Assembly (NCBI RefSeq): GCF_013035425.1
Contig: NZ_WQHX01000011.1
Location: 33,511-97,510 of the forward strand
DNA: 64,000 nucleotides
Origin: Ruegeria arenilitoris
Lineage (GTDB): Bacteria > Pseudomonadota > Alphaproteobacteria > Rhodobacterales > Rhodobacteraceae
Direction of reading: 5' to 3'
Shown here: piece after piece, positions 18,019-27,171 of the stretch
How positions within the stretch are numbered: the first letter of the stretch is position 1
How the letters are laid out: each line of letters starts with the position of its first letter
Notes under the pieces: model-generated
Seen by the model: the letters and a program-made list of their open reading frames with translations, nothing else
Told to the model about the DNA's origin: nothing
Database searches by the model: none
Position numbers and translations under genes: made by a program

Positions 18019-18491
18019 GCGTTGATGTTGAAGGAAAATCGCTTGTTGAGTTGCTAGACATGCTGGAGCCAGCCCCAGTGCCAAACCCAATTTCGATGAT
18101 GCCTCAGACATGGGGGTGGGTTGTTTTAGCAGTTTTACTTTTTGGGTTGATTGCTCTCGCTGCGCTAACCTACCTCCGGCATCGAAATATCAACGCCTAC
18201 CGGCGCCAAGCACTGTTGGAATTGGGAGTTTCCAACGACAACCCGGCTAAAATCGCCGAGATCCTTCGCAGGACAGCTCTGGTCGCTTACCCACGCCGTC
18301 AAGTTGCCAGTTTGTACGGAGAAAATTGGCTGAACTTTTTAAGGCAAACAGCTGAAAAAAATGAACTAACGAACGAATTAGGTCAGATTCTTTTGGAGGC
18401 GCCATATCGAGACAATCCAGACAACCCCTGTCTAACTAATTTCGCTCAGCGGTGGATCAGGACCCACCAACCGGAGAAAAGAGCGCGATGA
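18015..18491 (+). CDS. DUF4381 single-pass membrane protein
   Basis: A 158-residue protein with an N-terminal Pro-rich lead (LEPAPVPNPISMMPQTWGW), one membrane helix (WVVLAVLLFGLIALAALTYL) and a helical soluble domain with ILRRTALVAYPRRQVASLYG, the usual DUF4381 layout. It belongs to the MoxR/VWA operon, joined by ATGA overlaps on both sides. It is probably an inner-membrane scaffold of the VWA complex; the exact role is unknown. Confidence 0.85.
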   Translation: MSVDVEGKSLVELLDMLEPAPVPNPISMMPQTWGWVVLAVLLFGLIALAALTYLRHRNINAYRRQALLELGVSNDNPAKIAEILRRTALVAYPRRQVASLYGENWLNFLRQTAEKNELTNELGQILLEAPYRDNPDNPCLTNFAQRWIRTHQPEKRAR

Positions 18492-19471
18492 TCTCTTTCG
18501 CTTCGCTATGGGTGTTTTTGCTGTTGCCTTTGCCGCTATTGGTATATTGGTTCGCTCCACCGCATCGGGAAGAAAGTAACGCCATCCGTATTCCGTTCTT
18601 CCGCCATGTGGTTCAAGCTGCGGGGATCGAACCGAGATCAGGGTCTATCATTCGAACCCGCACGTGGGCCCAAACCGTTTTGGTAATCTTTATCTGGTTG
18701 ATGCTGTTGACTGCGCTGGCTCGTCCTGAAAAACTTGGGGACCCAGTAATTATCGAAAAGTCGGCGCGCGACGTCGTTCTATCGCTCGACATTTCTGGTT
18801 CGATGGATCAGCGAGACTTTCAAGCACCTGATGGCACGCCAAAACAACGCCTAGCAGCGGTCAAAGACGTTCTGAGTAATTTCATCGCCGATCGGCAAGG
18901 CGATCGCATGGCCCTGATTATCTTCGGCACCCGCGCATTTGTTCAGGCACCGTTCACTGAAGATTTAAAAAGCCTGAATGGCTTCTTGGACCAGACCGAA
19001 GTGGGAATGGCAGGCCCAAACACAGCGCTTGGCGATGCTATCGGTCTGGGTATCCGCACGTTCGAGTCAAGCGACGTGGAACAACGATTAATGATTGTAT
19101 TGAGCGATGGCGCTGACACGTCCAGCCGAATGACGCCAGTCAATGCTTCTGCTGTCGCAGCAGACAAAGGCGTTGTAATTTACACGGTTGGGGTCGGCGA
19201 CCCCAACGCTTCGGGTGAAGATCGAGTTGATCTGGACGCGCTGCAGGACATCGCTAACCGTACCGGCGGGGAATATTTTTATGCCGACGATGAGGCCGCG
19301 CTGCAAGCAACCTATCAGCGCATCGACGAGCTCAATCCCCGAACGGTCGAAACACAGAGCTATCGCCCACGCCAAAGTATGGCACACTATCCGCTGGGAA
19401 TTGCGCTCTTGCTTATACTTGGCGGTTCCCTGGGGCAGTATATCATTCAAAGGCGCGGAGGTACGGCATGA
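18488..19471 (+). CDS. VWA-domain membrane protein (BatA-like)
   Basis: A 327-residue protein with two N-terminal membrane helices (FASLWVFLLLPLPLLVYWF and TVLVIFIWLMLLTALA), a von Willebrand A domain with an intact metal-ion site (DISGSM near residue 100, IIFGTRAFVQAP, VLSDGADTSS) and a C-terminal helix (YPLGIALLLILGGSLGQYII). This is the BatA topology of Bacteroides aerotolerance operons. The ATG at 18488 overlaps the DUF4381 stop, and its own stop overlaps the next gene. Confidence 0.9.
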   Translation: MISFASLWVFLLLPLPLLVYWFAPPHREESNAIRIPFFRHVVQAAGIEPRSGSIIRTRTWAQTVLVIFIWLMLLTALARPEKLGDPVIIEKSARDVVLSLDISGSMDQRDFQAPDGTPKQRLAAVKDVLSNFIADRQGDRMALIIFGTRAFVQAPFTEDLKSLNGFLDQTEVGMAGPNTALGDAIGLGIRTFESSDVEQRLMIVLSDGADTSSRMTPVNASAVAADKGVVIYTVGVGDPNASGEDRVDLDALQDIANRTGGEYFYADDEAALQATYQRIDELNPRTVETQSYRPRQSMAHYPLGIALLLILGGSLGQYIIQRRGGTA

Positions 19472-20973
19472 TAGGCGCGCTGGCGGAATTCCATTTTATT
19501 CGAACATATTGGTTGCTGTTGCTAATCCCAATTTTTTTCATTTGGTGGCTTGTGCGACCAAGAACAAAATCTGACGCTCAACTGCCGGCGGGGATTGCCC
19601 CGCATCTTGCACGAGTGTTGCAGACTGGGGCAGGTGAAACACAGAAAGCCTACCCCGTCGACTTCGCAATGATCGCGGCAATTCTGATCACTTTAGCGGT
19701 TTCCGGCCCTAGCTGGTCTCGGGCGCCCAATCCTTTAATCGCGGATACGGCTCCGCTGGTCATAGCTTTGAAGGTCACCGACAGTATGGAAAATAGTGAC
19801 CTCGCGCCGTCGCGTCTGGATCGCGCCAAGTTCAAAGTGGCTGACTTGATAAAAGCAAGGGCGGGTGCGCAAACAGCTTTGATCGCCTACGCCGGAACAT
19901 CTCATCGCGTCGCTCCGTTGACAGAGGATGCTAATATCCTGCGTCCACTCCTTGAAGGGCTGTCACCAGCCGTTATGCCAAAGCAGGGCGACGCCGCTGC
20001 CGATGCACTGTCTTTATCAGAATCGATTTTATTCGATAGTAAAACTCCCGGCGCAGTGCTGTTTGTCCTGGACGATCTTGACCCTTCGCAACTAACCGGT
20101 TTCGAGACTGCGACCGTGCCGTTATTCTTTCTTACCACTTTGCCCGACGATCAACGCATCGCGCAGGTCGACACGCTGAGCAACGCCACTGTTGTTCCCT
20201 TTTCCAATGATGACAGGGATATCACCCTACTTCAGCGCAGAATTCAGTCAGCATATTCAGCTGCACTGGATGATGATAATCGGTTAGACTGGGAAGACCG
20301 CGGTTGGATCCTCGTGTGGCCTGCTGCGTTGTTGTCCCTTCTGTGGTTTCGCAGAGGCTGGGTCATACGTTGGGCATTCGTCATAATGTTCTTTACTTCG
20401 CCATCCGGACCCGTTTTCGCCGATGGGTGGAGAGACTGGTTCCTAACAGCCGATCAACAAGGCCAAATCGCAATGAATCAAAAACGATTTGCTGAAGCCG
20501 CCGCGCTGTTTCAGGACCCTTACCGACGGGGATACGCTCATCTTAAGGCCGGGCAATATCCCGAAGCATCCGCAATTTTCGCTGAGTTGAATACGCCAGA
20601 GGCTGCATTTTCCGAAGGCATCGCAAGGATCCGCAACCGGGAATACAGGCCTGCCATTTCCGCCTTTGAGACAGCCTTGGAACGCCGCCCAGATTGGCCT
20701 GAGGCTCAGCACAACCTAGAAATATCCAAAGCCATACTGGAGTTCGTCGAAACCACGCGCGAACAGTCGGATACTGGTGAAGAAGCAGGAATTGGGGCTG
20801 ATGACACTGTTTTTGATAATGAGGCAGGCCGCGGTAAAGAAACAACCATCAACGCATCAGTTGATGGTGGGCAGGCAATGACTGCAGATCAGTGGATCAG
20901 CACGATCGACACTGACATGCAAGACTTCTTACGCAATCGATTTTTGTTGGAAAATCAGGTGCAACAGCAATGA
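19468..20973 (+). CDS. VWA plus TPR membrane protein (BatB-BatC fusion type)
   Basis: A 501-residue protein with two N-terminal helices, a VWA-like domain (about residues 90-250), another helix pair near 285-315 (WILVWPAALLSLLWF) and TPR repeats (EAAALFQDPYRRGYAHLKAG, YRPAISAFETALERRPDWPE). The tail is acidic and ends in a Gln-rich helix. It combines what are two proteins, BatB and BatC, in other bacteria. The metal-ion site is degenerate: where its neighbour has LDISGSM this protein has LKVTDSM, so the first Asp is lost. It is likely a structural partner of the BatA-like protein. Confidence 0.87.
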   Translation: MIGALAEFHFIRTYWLLLLIPIFFIWWLVRPRTKSDAQLPAGIAPHLARVLQTGAGETQKAYPVDFAMIAAILITLAVSGPSWSRAPNPLIADTAPLVIALKVTDSMENSDLAPSRLDRAKFKVADLIKARAGAQTALIAYAGTSHRVAPLTEDANILRPLLEGLSPAVMPKQGDAAADALSLSESILFDSKTPGAVLFVLDDLDPSQLTGFETATVPLFFLTTLPDDQRIAQVDTLSNATVVPFSNDDRDITLLQRRIQSAYSAALDDDNRLDWEDRGWILVWPAALLSLLWFRRGWVIRWAFVIMFFTSPSGPVFADGWRDWFLTADQQGQIAMNQKRFAEAAALFQDPYRRGYAHLKAGQYPEASAIFAELNTPEAAFSEGIARIRNREYRPAISAFETALERRPDWPEAQHNLEISKAILEFVETTREQSDTGEEAGIGADDTVFDNEAGRGKETTINASVDGGQAMTADQWISTIDTDMQDFLRNRFLLENQVQQQ

Positions 20974-22190
20974 GATACGTCATATTCCTCATGTTGTTGT
21001 TTCCAATTCGAGGGTTTGCTCAAGCCTCGGAGCAGCCTCAAGTGACGATTGCAGCACCAAGCGATCCAGTTGTGGTCGGGCAACCGGCTATCGTTCGGAT
21101 CAAAGTGTTGGTGCCAACTTTCATGCCGTCCCCACCTGTGTTTCCGTCGCTGGAAAAAGAAAACTTGCTTGTACGCCTGCCGGAGGGGGCGTCTGGTCCC
21201 ATAAGCGAGTCCGTGGAGGGTGAAACTTGGTCGGGCGTCCAGCGTAGTTATCGTCTGTACCCTTTACAGGCAGGAGACATCGATCTGGGCGCTCTGGACG
21301 TTTCTGTGACGTTTGCTGATCCCGAAACAAACGAACCGAAGCAGGTGTCGGTCCCGCTGCCTGCCCTTACCCTGACGGCGACGGTGCCCGAAGGAGCCAG
21401 AGATCTCAATCCGTTGATACTCGCCACGGATTTTGGGCTGAATCAGCAGATTGAAGGCGAAACCGACATGCAAAACGGAGGTGCCATAACCCGCCGACTG
21501 ACCGCCAAAATATCGGGAACAACACCCTTCCTAATCCCAACAATGATACCCGAGGTGCAGGACCCGCTGCTGCGCGCATATCCCAAAGAGCCTCGCTTTG
21601 CGGAAAACGAGGACCGAGGTGTACTTTCCGGTCAAAGAGTCGACGAAGTCGTTTACCTTGCACAGGACGGCGGCGAGACACAGCTGCCAGCAATATCTGT
21701 CCAATGGTACAACCTGGAAACGGACAATGTGGAAACCATCGACATCCAAGCAGTAAGTTTGACACTTGCCCCCCCCAAGTGGGAACCACCTGACGCCGAC
21801 ACGATAAGAACCTTTGTTTTTTGGATCACCTTGCTAGCTCTCGCTATATGGGCGTTTATGCGGTTTTTGCGTCCTCGTATAAACTCGTGGAGGACCAAGA
21901 GGCGTATTGCGTATGAGGCGTCACCGAAAATCGTGCAAAAAAAACTCAAGCACGCTCTCCAAGAGCATGATCTTTCTGCAGCTTATTCGGCGTTGGATTC
22001 ACTGAAAGCCCTCTGTGATCCTCCTGATGTCGCTGGGATTGAAAATCGACTGGCTGACATAGGCGCAAGGCGGTATTCGGGTAAGGCATTCCCCAACGCT
22101 GAGGAATGGTCCGAAGCAATAGCAGAATTGAAATCTTTGCGGCTCATGAGTGAAAAACGACCAGAAAAACTTCCTCCGCTCAATCCATGA
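20970..22190 (+). CDS. BatD-like oxygen-tolerance family protein
   Basis: A 406-residue protein with a signal peptide (MRYVIFLMLLFPIRGFAQAS), a beta-rich exported region resembling BatD (VTIAAPSDPVVVGQPAIVRI and SVQWYNLETDNVETI), one membrane helix near residue 280 (FVFWITLLALAIWAFMRFL) and a basic cytoplasmic helical tail. It closes the MoxR/VWA operon, overlapping the preceding gene by ATGA. The gene ends 2 nt before the end of the Crp/Fnr gene on the other strand. The family's biochemical role is unsettled. Confidence 0.82.
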   Translation: MRYVIFLMLLFPIRGFAQASEQPQVTIAAPSDPVVVGQPAIVRIKVLVPTFMPSPPVFPSLEKENLLVRLPEGASGPISESVEGETWSGVQRSYRLYPLQAGDIDLGALDVSVTFADPETNEPKQVSVPLPALTLTATVPEGARDLNPLILATDFGLNQQIEGETDMQNGGAITRRLTAKISGTTPFLIPTMIPEVQDPLLRAYPKEPRFAENEDRGVLSGQRVDEVVYLAQDGGETQLPAISVQWYNLETDNVETIDIQAVSLTLAPPKWEPPDADTIRTFVFWITLLALAIWAFMRFLRPRINSWRTKRRIAYEASPKIVQKKLKHALQEHDLSAAYSALDSLKALCDPPDVAGIENRLADIGARRYSGKAFPNAEEWSEAIAELKSLRLMSEKRPEKLPPLNP

Positions 22191-22192
22191 GG

Positions 22193-22873
22193 TCAACTTT
22201 GACAGCTTGCGATGAGTTTTCGGCGGTTTCTCAGTCGAACGCGGCCGTAGCCAAGTTCGATTAAACCGAGATCTGCCAAGCGGTGAAGATTGCGATGAAG
22301 TGTTGGCTGCGACACGGCAACCATTTCTGCCAGTTCATCCTGCGACACCGTTATCCATCCATTAGACTTCGACGTTCCTTCATCCAGATGAAGTAGTCGC
22401 AGCACCAAACGCTTTTCCGTACCAGTGACCGCAAGGTTAGCCATAATACGAAGGGCTGTTTGCATATTCTCATGGGATAAAGCGTAAAAATCCCGAATGT
22501 ATTCAGGGTTTTCCTTTACCAATCTGTCCACTCGGGTGCTCGGAAAAAACAACGTTCGCGTTTCTTGCGTGGCGACCACGCTAACAAGTCTCTGGGCATC
22601 AGCAAACAAAGCTAAATCGCCGATCCAAAAACCACCTCCCTGACGATGAAGAACAAATTCTTGACCATCGTCGGCCGGGGCGGTGATCTGTACCGCGCCG
22701 TCCAAAACAGTGTAAACACCGTTGGCAGGATCGCCGCTGTGATAAAGGGTTTCAAACGCTCCGAAAGTCTTTTTGGTGGCGCATTCGAGCAAATCCTTTT
22801 GAAACCTAGCTGCCCGCGAGCCGAACCAACCAGTGGCCAACAATTGCTTTCTATCATCCTGAATATCAAACAT
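22193..22873 (-). CDS. Crp/Fnr-family transcriptional regulator
   Basis: A 226-residue regulator with an N-terminal cyclic-nucleotide-binding-like barrel (TLYHSGDPANGVYTVLDGAV near 45, FWIGDLALFADAQRL near 85) and a C-terminal winged helix (VSQDELAEMVAVSQPTLHRN near 175-194). The N-terminal Cys cluster of FNR is absent (the lone early Cys is in LECAT), so it is not an oxygen-sensing Fe-S type. The ligand is unknown. It converges with the MoxR/VWA operon and is divergent from the sulfatase gene across 200 bp. Confidence 0.88.
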   Translation of the reverse strand: MFDIQDDRKQLLATGWFGSRAARFQKDLLECATKKTFGAFETLYHSGDPANGVYTVLDGAVQITAPADDGQEFVLHRQGGGFWIGDLALFADAQRLVSVVATQETRTLFFPSTRVDRLVKENPEYIRDFYALSHENMQTALRIMANLAVTGTEKRLVLRLLHLDEGTSKSNGWITVSQDELAEMVAVSQPTLHRNLHRLADLGLIELGYGRVRLRNRRKLIASCQS

Positions 22874-23074
22874 TAGTATTCATCAATCTCATCATATGAT
22901 AGGTTTCAGGGTATTATCATAGCCTAGACTACTTTGGTACGATTCCCGTCCTATTCAGGTTTTTTATCGCCGGGATTCAGGAACTTGTTGGCGGATTGCT
23001 ATAGAAAACTAGCCGCCATCGATGACTTTACAATAAACGGGTCATTAAGACCCAAACAATTCAGGGAGCTCATC
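22874..23074. promoter_or_regulatory. Divergent region between Crp/Fnr and sulfatase genes, with a palindrome
   Basis: About 200 bp separate the two divergent starts. A perfect 10-bp palindrome ATCATATGAT lies at 22891-22900, about 18 bp before the regulator's ATG, and a second ATTATCAT follows at 22913-22920. The palindrome could be an autoregulatory operator. It does not match the FNR (TTGAT-N4-ATCAA) or CRP consensus. This is inferred from position only. Confidence 0.3.
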
Positions 23075-24685
23075 ATGTCACCACCTTTTTCCATAGCAGA
23101 TAGTTGGCGTCGCGGTTTGCGCCGTTTCGCCGTCGCCTCTGTGGCTTTTGCGCTGGCGGTGCCCGCCTGGGCGCAGGATCAAAAGCCAAATATCCTTGTG
23201 ATTTGGGGCGATGACATCGGCCAGTCGAACATATCTGCCTATACAATGGGTCTGATGGGATACCAGACCCCGAACATCGACAGGGTTGCCGACGAGGGCA
23301 TGATCTTTACCGACTATTATGGCGAGCAATCCTGCACTGCGGGCAGATCATCGTACATAATGGGCCAGTCTGTTTTCAGGACAGGACTTTCCAAGGTTGG
23401 CTTGCCGGGAGCTGATCTTGGTATGCAAACCGAAGATCCCACAATTGCCGGGTTACTCAAAGACCACGGTTATGTGACCGGTCAATTTGGCAAAAACCAT
23501 TTGGGCGATAAAGATGAGCATTTACCGACAAACCATGGATTTGATGAGTTTTTTGGCAACCTCTATCACTTGAACGCCGAAGAAGAGCCTGAAAACGAAG
23601 ATTATCCGGGCGACATGGTCCTGGCTGACGGACGCACTTTCCGCGAAGCCTATGGTCCCCGTGGGGTAATCAAATCAAAGTCCGATGGAACCATAGAAGA
23701 CACTGGCCCATTGACCAAGAAGCGCATGGAAACCGTTGATGACGAAACGGTCGCTGCAGCCATCGATTTCATCAAACGCGCGCATGAACAGGGACAGCCA
23801 TTTTACGTTTGGTGGAACGGTACGCGCATGCACTTCCGCACCCATGTCAAAGACGAAATGCGGGCTCAGGCCAATGAAATCATTGGTGGCGTTGCAGATG
23901 AATACACGGCTGGGATGATCGAACACGACATGCATGTTGGACAGTTGCTGGACTTGCTGGATGAGCTGGGCATAGCTGATAACACGATCGTTCATTACTC
24001 GACGGATAACGGCCCACATATGAATACTTGGCCGGACGCTGCTGCGACACCATTCTGGGGGGAAAAGAACACCAATTGGGAAGGTGGCTGGCGTGTACCT
24101 TCGATGGTTCGCTGGCCCGGTCAGATCGAGGCAGGATCGGTGACAAACGAGATCGTTCATCACATGGACTGGCTGCCGACATACCTTGCGGTTGCAGGAG
24201 ACCCAGACATCAAACAAAAGCTGATGGATGGATACAGCTCTCCTGGTATGGGGCGCGACTACAAAGTGCACTTGGACGGATACAACATCCTGCCGCTACT
24301 TACCGGCGAGTCCGCCGAAAGTCCGCGTAAAGAGATATTCTATTTCTCTGATGACGGCGACCTGACCGCCTTGCGGTTCGAAGATTGGAAGCTGATCTTC
24401 CTGGAACAGAAAGCTTGGGCGACCTTGCGCGCTTGGATCGAGCCATGGACCGAGCTTCGGATTCCGCTGATTGTCAACTTGCGCCGCGACCCATACGAGC
24501 GCGCCTATCGAACCTCCAACACCTATTATGACTGGCTGTTGGATAGGGCTTATTTTCTGGTTCCTGCGCAACAATATGTTGGCAACTTCTTAGCCACGTT
24601 CCAGGAATTCCCACCTCGTCAGAAAGCTGCAAGCTTTAACCTCGACCAGGTAATGGAAAAACTGGCCTCACCAACAAACAACTAA
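23075..24685 (+). CDS. Exported formylglycine-type arylsulfatase
   Basis: A 536-residue sulfatase with a long basic signal peptide ending ALAVPAWAQ, so it is periplasmic or secreted. The metal site begins at NILVIWGDDIG, and Cys87 in the motif CTAGR is the residue that a formylglycine-generating enzyme must oxidise (the C-x-A-x-R variant of C-x-P-x-R). KNHLGD, the HYSTDNGPHMN metal site and NTNWEGGWRVPSMVRWPG follow as in alkaline-phosphatase-superfamily sulfatases. It would release sulfate from sulfated organics such as algal polymers or aryl sulfates. I use the ATG at 23075 with GGGAG upstream; a longer frame from 22934 would bury the signal peptide. A strong terminator follows. Confidence 0.9.
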   Translation: MSPPFSIADSWRRGLRRFAVASVAFALAVPAWAQDQKPNILVIWGDDIGQSNISAYTMGLMGYQTPNIDRVADEGMIFTDYYGEQSCTAGRSSYIMGQSVFRTGLSKVGLPGADLGMQTEDPTIAGLLKDHGYVTGQFGKNHLGDKDEHLPTNHGFDEFFGNLYHLNAEEEPENEDYPGDMVLADGRTFREAYGPRGVIKSKSDGTIEDTGPLTKKRMETVDDETVAAAIDFIKRAHEQGQPFYVWWNGTRMHFRTHVKDEMRAQANEIIGGVADEYTAGMIEHDMHVGQLLDLLDELGIADNTIVHYSTDNGPHMNTWPDAAATPFWGEKNTNWEGGWRVPSMVRWPGQIEAGSVTNEIVHHMDWLPTYLAVAGDPDIKQKLMDGYSSPGMGRDYKVHLDGYNILPLLTGESAESPRKEIFYFSDDGDLTALRFEDWKLIFLEQKAWATLRAWIEPWTELRIPLIVNLRRDPYERAYRTSNTYYDWLLDRAYFLVPAQQYVGNFLATFQEFPPRQKAASFNLDQVMEKLASPTNN

Positions 24686-24707
24686 GATAGGCAAAAAAAC
24701 CCTAAGT

Positions 24708-24735
24708 GGGCCGCCAATTCAACGGCGGCCCTTTT
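24708..24735 (+). terminator. Rho-independent terminator after sulfatase gene
   Basis: A perfect 8-bp GC stem GGGCCGCC/GGCGGCCC (24708-24715 with 24724-24731, loop AATTCAAC) is followed by TTTT. It lies 22 nt past the sulfatase stop and 25 nt before the next gene, so readthrough into the HAD gene would be partial. Confidence 0.9.
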
Positions 24736-24760
24736 CATCTTGTAAACACACGAGAATTTC

Positions 24761-25735
24761 ATGCGACACTATTTTCTGAGCGCCCTGCTTTTCTGTGTTC
24801 CCCTGATGTCCTTTGGCGATCCATTGCCCAGCTGGAACAACAATGAAGCAAAGAAACAGATTATCGAGTTTGTCGCAGCAGTGACGGACCCATCCGACCC
24901 AGACTATGTAACGCCAGCCCAGCGCATAGCTGTATTCGATAACGATGGCACATTGTGGGCTGAGCAACCGGTTTATTTTCAGTTCATATTTGCGATGGAC
25001 AGGCTGGCTAATCTCGCCAAAGATGATCCCGCAATCCTCTCCACCCCTGCTTTACAGGCGGCAGCCAAAGGGGACTTGGATACCGTTTTGCAGGGCGGAC
25101 ACGATGCGCTGATCGAGGTTGTCAACGTATCGCATTCAGGAGTTACGGTTGATGAATTTCAGGCCGACGTAGCAGAATGGCTTGATATAGCTCGACACAC
25201 TTCAACTGGATTGCCTTACAACCAAATGACCTACCAACCGATGGTCGAACTTCTGAGCTATCTCAGGGACGAAGGTTTCAAGACTTTTATCGTTTCCGGT
25301 GGCGGACTGCATTTCATGAGGGTTTTTGCTGAAGACGCATATGGCATCCCCCCCGAACAAGTTCTTGGGACCTATGGCGAGACCACGTTTGACACGACAA
25401 ATGGTCAACCTGTTATTGCCAAGGCACCTGGCATCGCTTTTGTCGACGACAAAGAAGGCAAGCCAATAAACATAGAACGGACGATCGGTCGAAGGCCAAT
25501 TATTGCCGCAGGAAATTCGGACGGTGATTTTGCGATGATAGAGTGGACTACGGCAGGAGACGGCAGGCGTTTGGGAATCCTGGTCCACCATACGGACGCA
25601 AAACGTGAGTGGGCTTACGACCGTGAAAGCCCGGTCGGAAAGTTGGTGGAAGGTCTCGAAAAAGGCCCCGAAATGGGATGGGTGCTAGTAGATATGGCGA
25701 ATGATTGGTCGCGCATCTACACTGGGGCGAACTGA
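24761..25735 (+). CDS. Exported HAD-superfamily phosphatase
   Basis: A 324-residue protein with an N-terminal signal peptide (MRHYFLSALLFCVPLMSFGD). The HAD motifs are complete: motif I RIAVFDNDGTLWAEQP (Asp nucleophile, DxDGT), motif II FIVSGGGLHF, a Lys in the PVIAKAPG region, and motif IV IIAAGNSDGDFAMIEW. Exported HAD enzymes of this kind act as nonspecific acid phosphatases on organic phosphate esters. It follows the sulfatase gene past a terminator, suggesting paired release of sulfate and phosphate from outside substrates. Confidence 0.85.
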   Translation: MRHYFLSALLFCVPLMSFGDPLPSWNNNEAKKQIIEFVAAVTDPSDPDYVTPAQRIAVFDNDGTLWAEQPVYFQFIFAMDRLANLAKDDPAILSTPALQAAAKGDLDTVLQGGHDALIEVVNVSHSGVTVDEFQADVAEWLDIARHTSTGLPYNQMTYQPMVELLSYLRDEGFKTFIVSGGGLHFMRVFAEDAYGIPPEQVLGTYGETTFDTTNGQPVIAKAPGIAFVDDKEGKPINIERTIGRRPIIAAGNSDGDFAMIEWTTAGDGRRLGILVHHTDAKREWAYDRESPVGKLVEGLEKGPEMGWVLVDMANDWSRIYTGAN

Positions 25736-25758
25736 ACGACCCGAATTGTGAGAACCTG

Positions 25759-27171
25759 ATGTGGGCTTTGCTTGTTTCGCTATTCCTCTTTGGCTTGTAT
25801 AGCACTGCGGTTTTTTTTGCGGTGCGCGCTGCACAAACTGCCCGTACGCCGCAAGGCGCTGTGGGTTGGGTGGTGTTTCTAATTACTGCGCCCGTACTTG
25901 GGGTGCCATTATATCTTTTTCTTGGTCATCACCGATTTCGCGGCTATCGCATCGCCCGACAGGAAAGCGAGCGCGTTGTGGAAGGGATCAAGACCTTCGC
26001 AGACTTCTCGCGGCCTGACCCAGACAAGATGGGCATAAATCCGCGCCCTTTCGAAGCGTTGGCGCACCTACCAGTTTCGCGGGGCAACGGTGCGGAGCTG
26101 CTGATAGATGGCGAGGCTACTTTCGCATCGATATTTGAGGCCATCGAAAGTGCCAAGTCTTATATTCTAATTCAATTTTACATCGTGCGCGATGACTCGC
26201 TGGGTCAGGAGTTACAGGAAAAACTGATTGCTGCTGCGAAACGCGGCGTTCATGTCCGGTTCATGACAGATGCGGTCGGCAGCTACGGTCTGCCCTCCAC
26301 ATATTTAGAAGCGATGCAAGAAGCGGGTATTGATGTCGCAGACCCTAAAGAGCAGCGCGGCCCGAATTTTCGATTTCAGTTAAACTATCGAAACCATCGC
26401 AAAACGGTGGTTATCGATGGGGAAACCGGATTTATCGGTGGTCACAATGTCGGTGTCGAATACTTGGGGCAAAATCCCCAATTCGGACATTGGCGCGACA
26501 CTCACATTAAAATGACGGGCCACATTGTCAGGCAGTTGCAGCTGATTTTCGTCGAAGACTGGCATTGGGCCCGCGACGAAGACTTAATTGATGAACTGGA
26601 TTGGGCCGGCAGCGAGTCTGAGCAAGACATGAACGCGCTTTTAGTGGCGACCGGGCCAGGCGACGATTCCGAAACCGGAGCTATGATGTTCTTTTCTGCA
26701 ATCGCTGGCGCAAATGAACGGGTGTGGATAGCCTCACCCTATTTTGTTCCGGATATCGACATAATGACTGCGTTGCAGCACGCTGCTCTGCGGGGGGTGG
26801 ATGTACGTATTCTGGTTCCTGACGTGATTGATCACAAGCTACCTTGGCTGGCCGCGTTTGCCTACTTCGACGAAATTCGCGAGTGCGGGGTAAAGGTTCT
26901 TCGCTATACGGACGGCTTCCTGCACCAGAAAGCATTTGTAGTCGATGACACTTTGGCTGCTGTCGGAACAACCAATCTAGACAACCGGTCATTTCGATTG
27001 AACTTCGAGGCGATGGCCCTGTTTTTCGATACCCGAGCCGCCGATGCTGTAGCCGCGATGCTTGAAAAAGACTTTGCTTCAAGCTACGAGCTCACCCGCT
27101 TTTTGGCCCAGCAACCGGCCCATATTCGGTACGGTGCCCCGCTCGCAAGATTGTTTGCCCCGATTCTTTAA
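25759..27171 (+). CDS. cls: Cardiolipin synthase (two-PLD-domain, ClsA type)
   Basis: A 470-residue membrane enzyme that joins two phosphatidylglycerol molecules into cardiolipin. Two N-terminal membrane helices (MWALLVSLFLFGLYSTAVFF and GWVVFLITAPVLGVPLYLFL) precede two phospholipase D domains with intact HxKx4D motifs, NHRKTVVIDGETGFIGGHN near 227 and LHQKAFVVDDTLAAVGTTN near 405. The ATG at 25759 puts the first helix at the very start, as in ClsA. Its start lies just beyond the HAD gene, and its stop overlaps that of the K+ channel gene on the other strand by 3 nt. Confidence 0.9.
   Translation: MWALLVSLFLFGLYSTAVFFAVRAAQTARTPQGAVGWVVFLITAPVLGVPLYLFLGHHRFRGYRIARQESERVVEGIKTFADFSRPDPDKMGINPRPFEALAHLPVSRGNGAELLIDGEATFASIFEAIESAKSYILIQFYIVRDDSLGQELQEKLIAAAKRGVHVRFMTDAVGSYGLPSTYLEAMQEAGIDVADPKEQRGPNFRFQLNYRNHRKTVVIDGETGFIGGHNVGVEYLGQNPQFGHWRDTHIKMTGHIVRQLQLIFVEDWHWARDEDLIDELDWAGSESEQDMNALLVATGPGDDSETGAMMFFSAIAGANERVWIASPYFVPDIDIMTALQHAALRGVDVRILVPDVIDHKLPWLAAFAYFDEIRECGVKVLRYTDGFLHQKAFVVDDTLAAVGTTNLDNRSFRLNFEAMALFFDTRAADAVAAMLEKDFASSYELTRFLAQQPAHIRYGAPLARLFAPIL

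Noticed and set aside
22891..22900. FNR or CRP operator before the Crp/Fnr gene
   Set aside because: The palindrome ATCATATGAT does not fit either consensus. It is listed only as a possible autoregulatory site.
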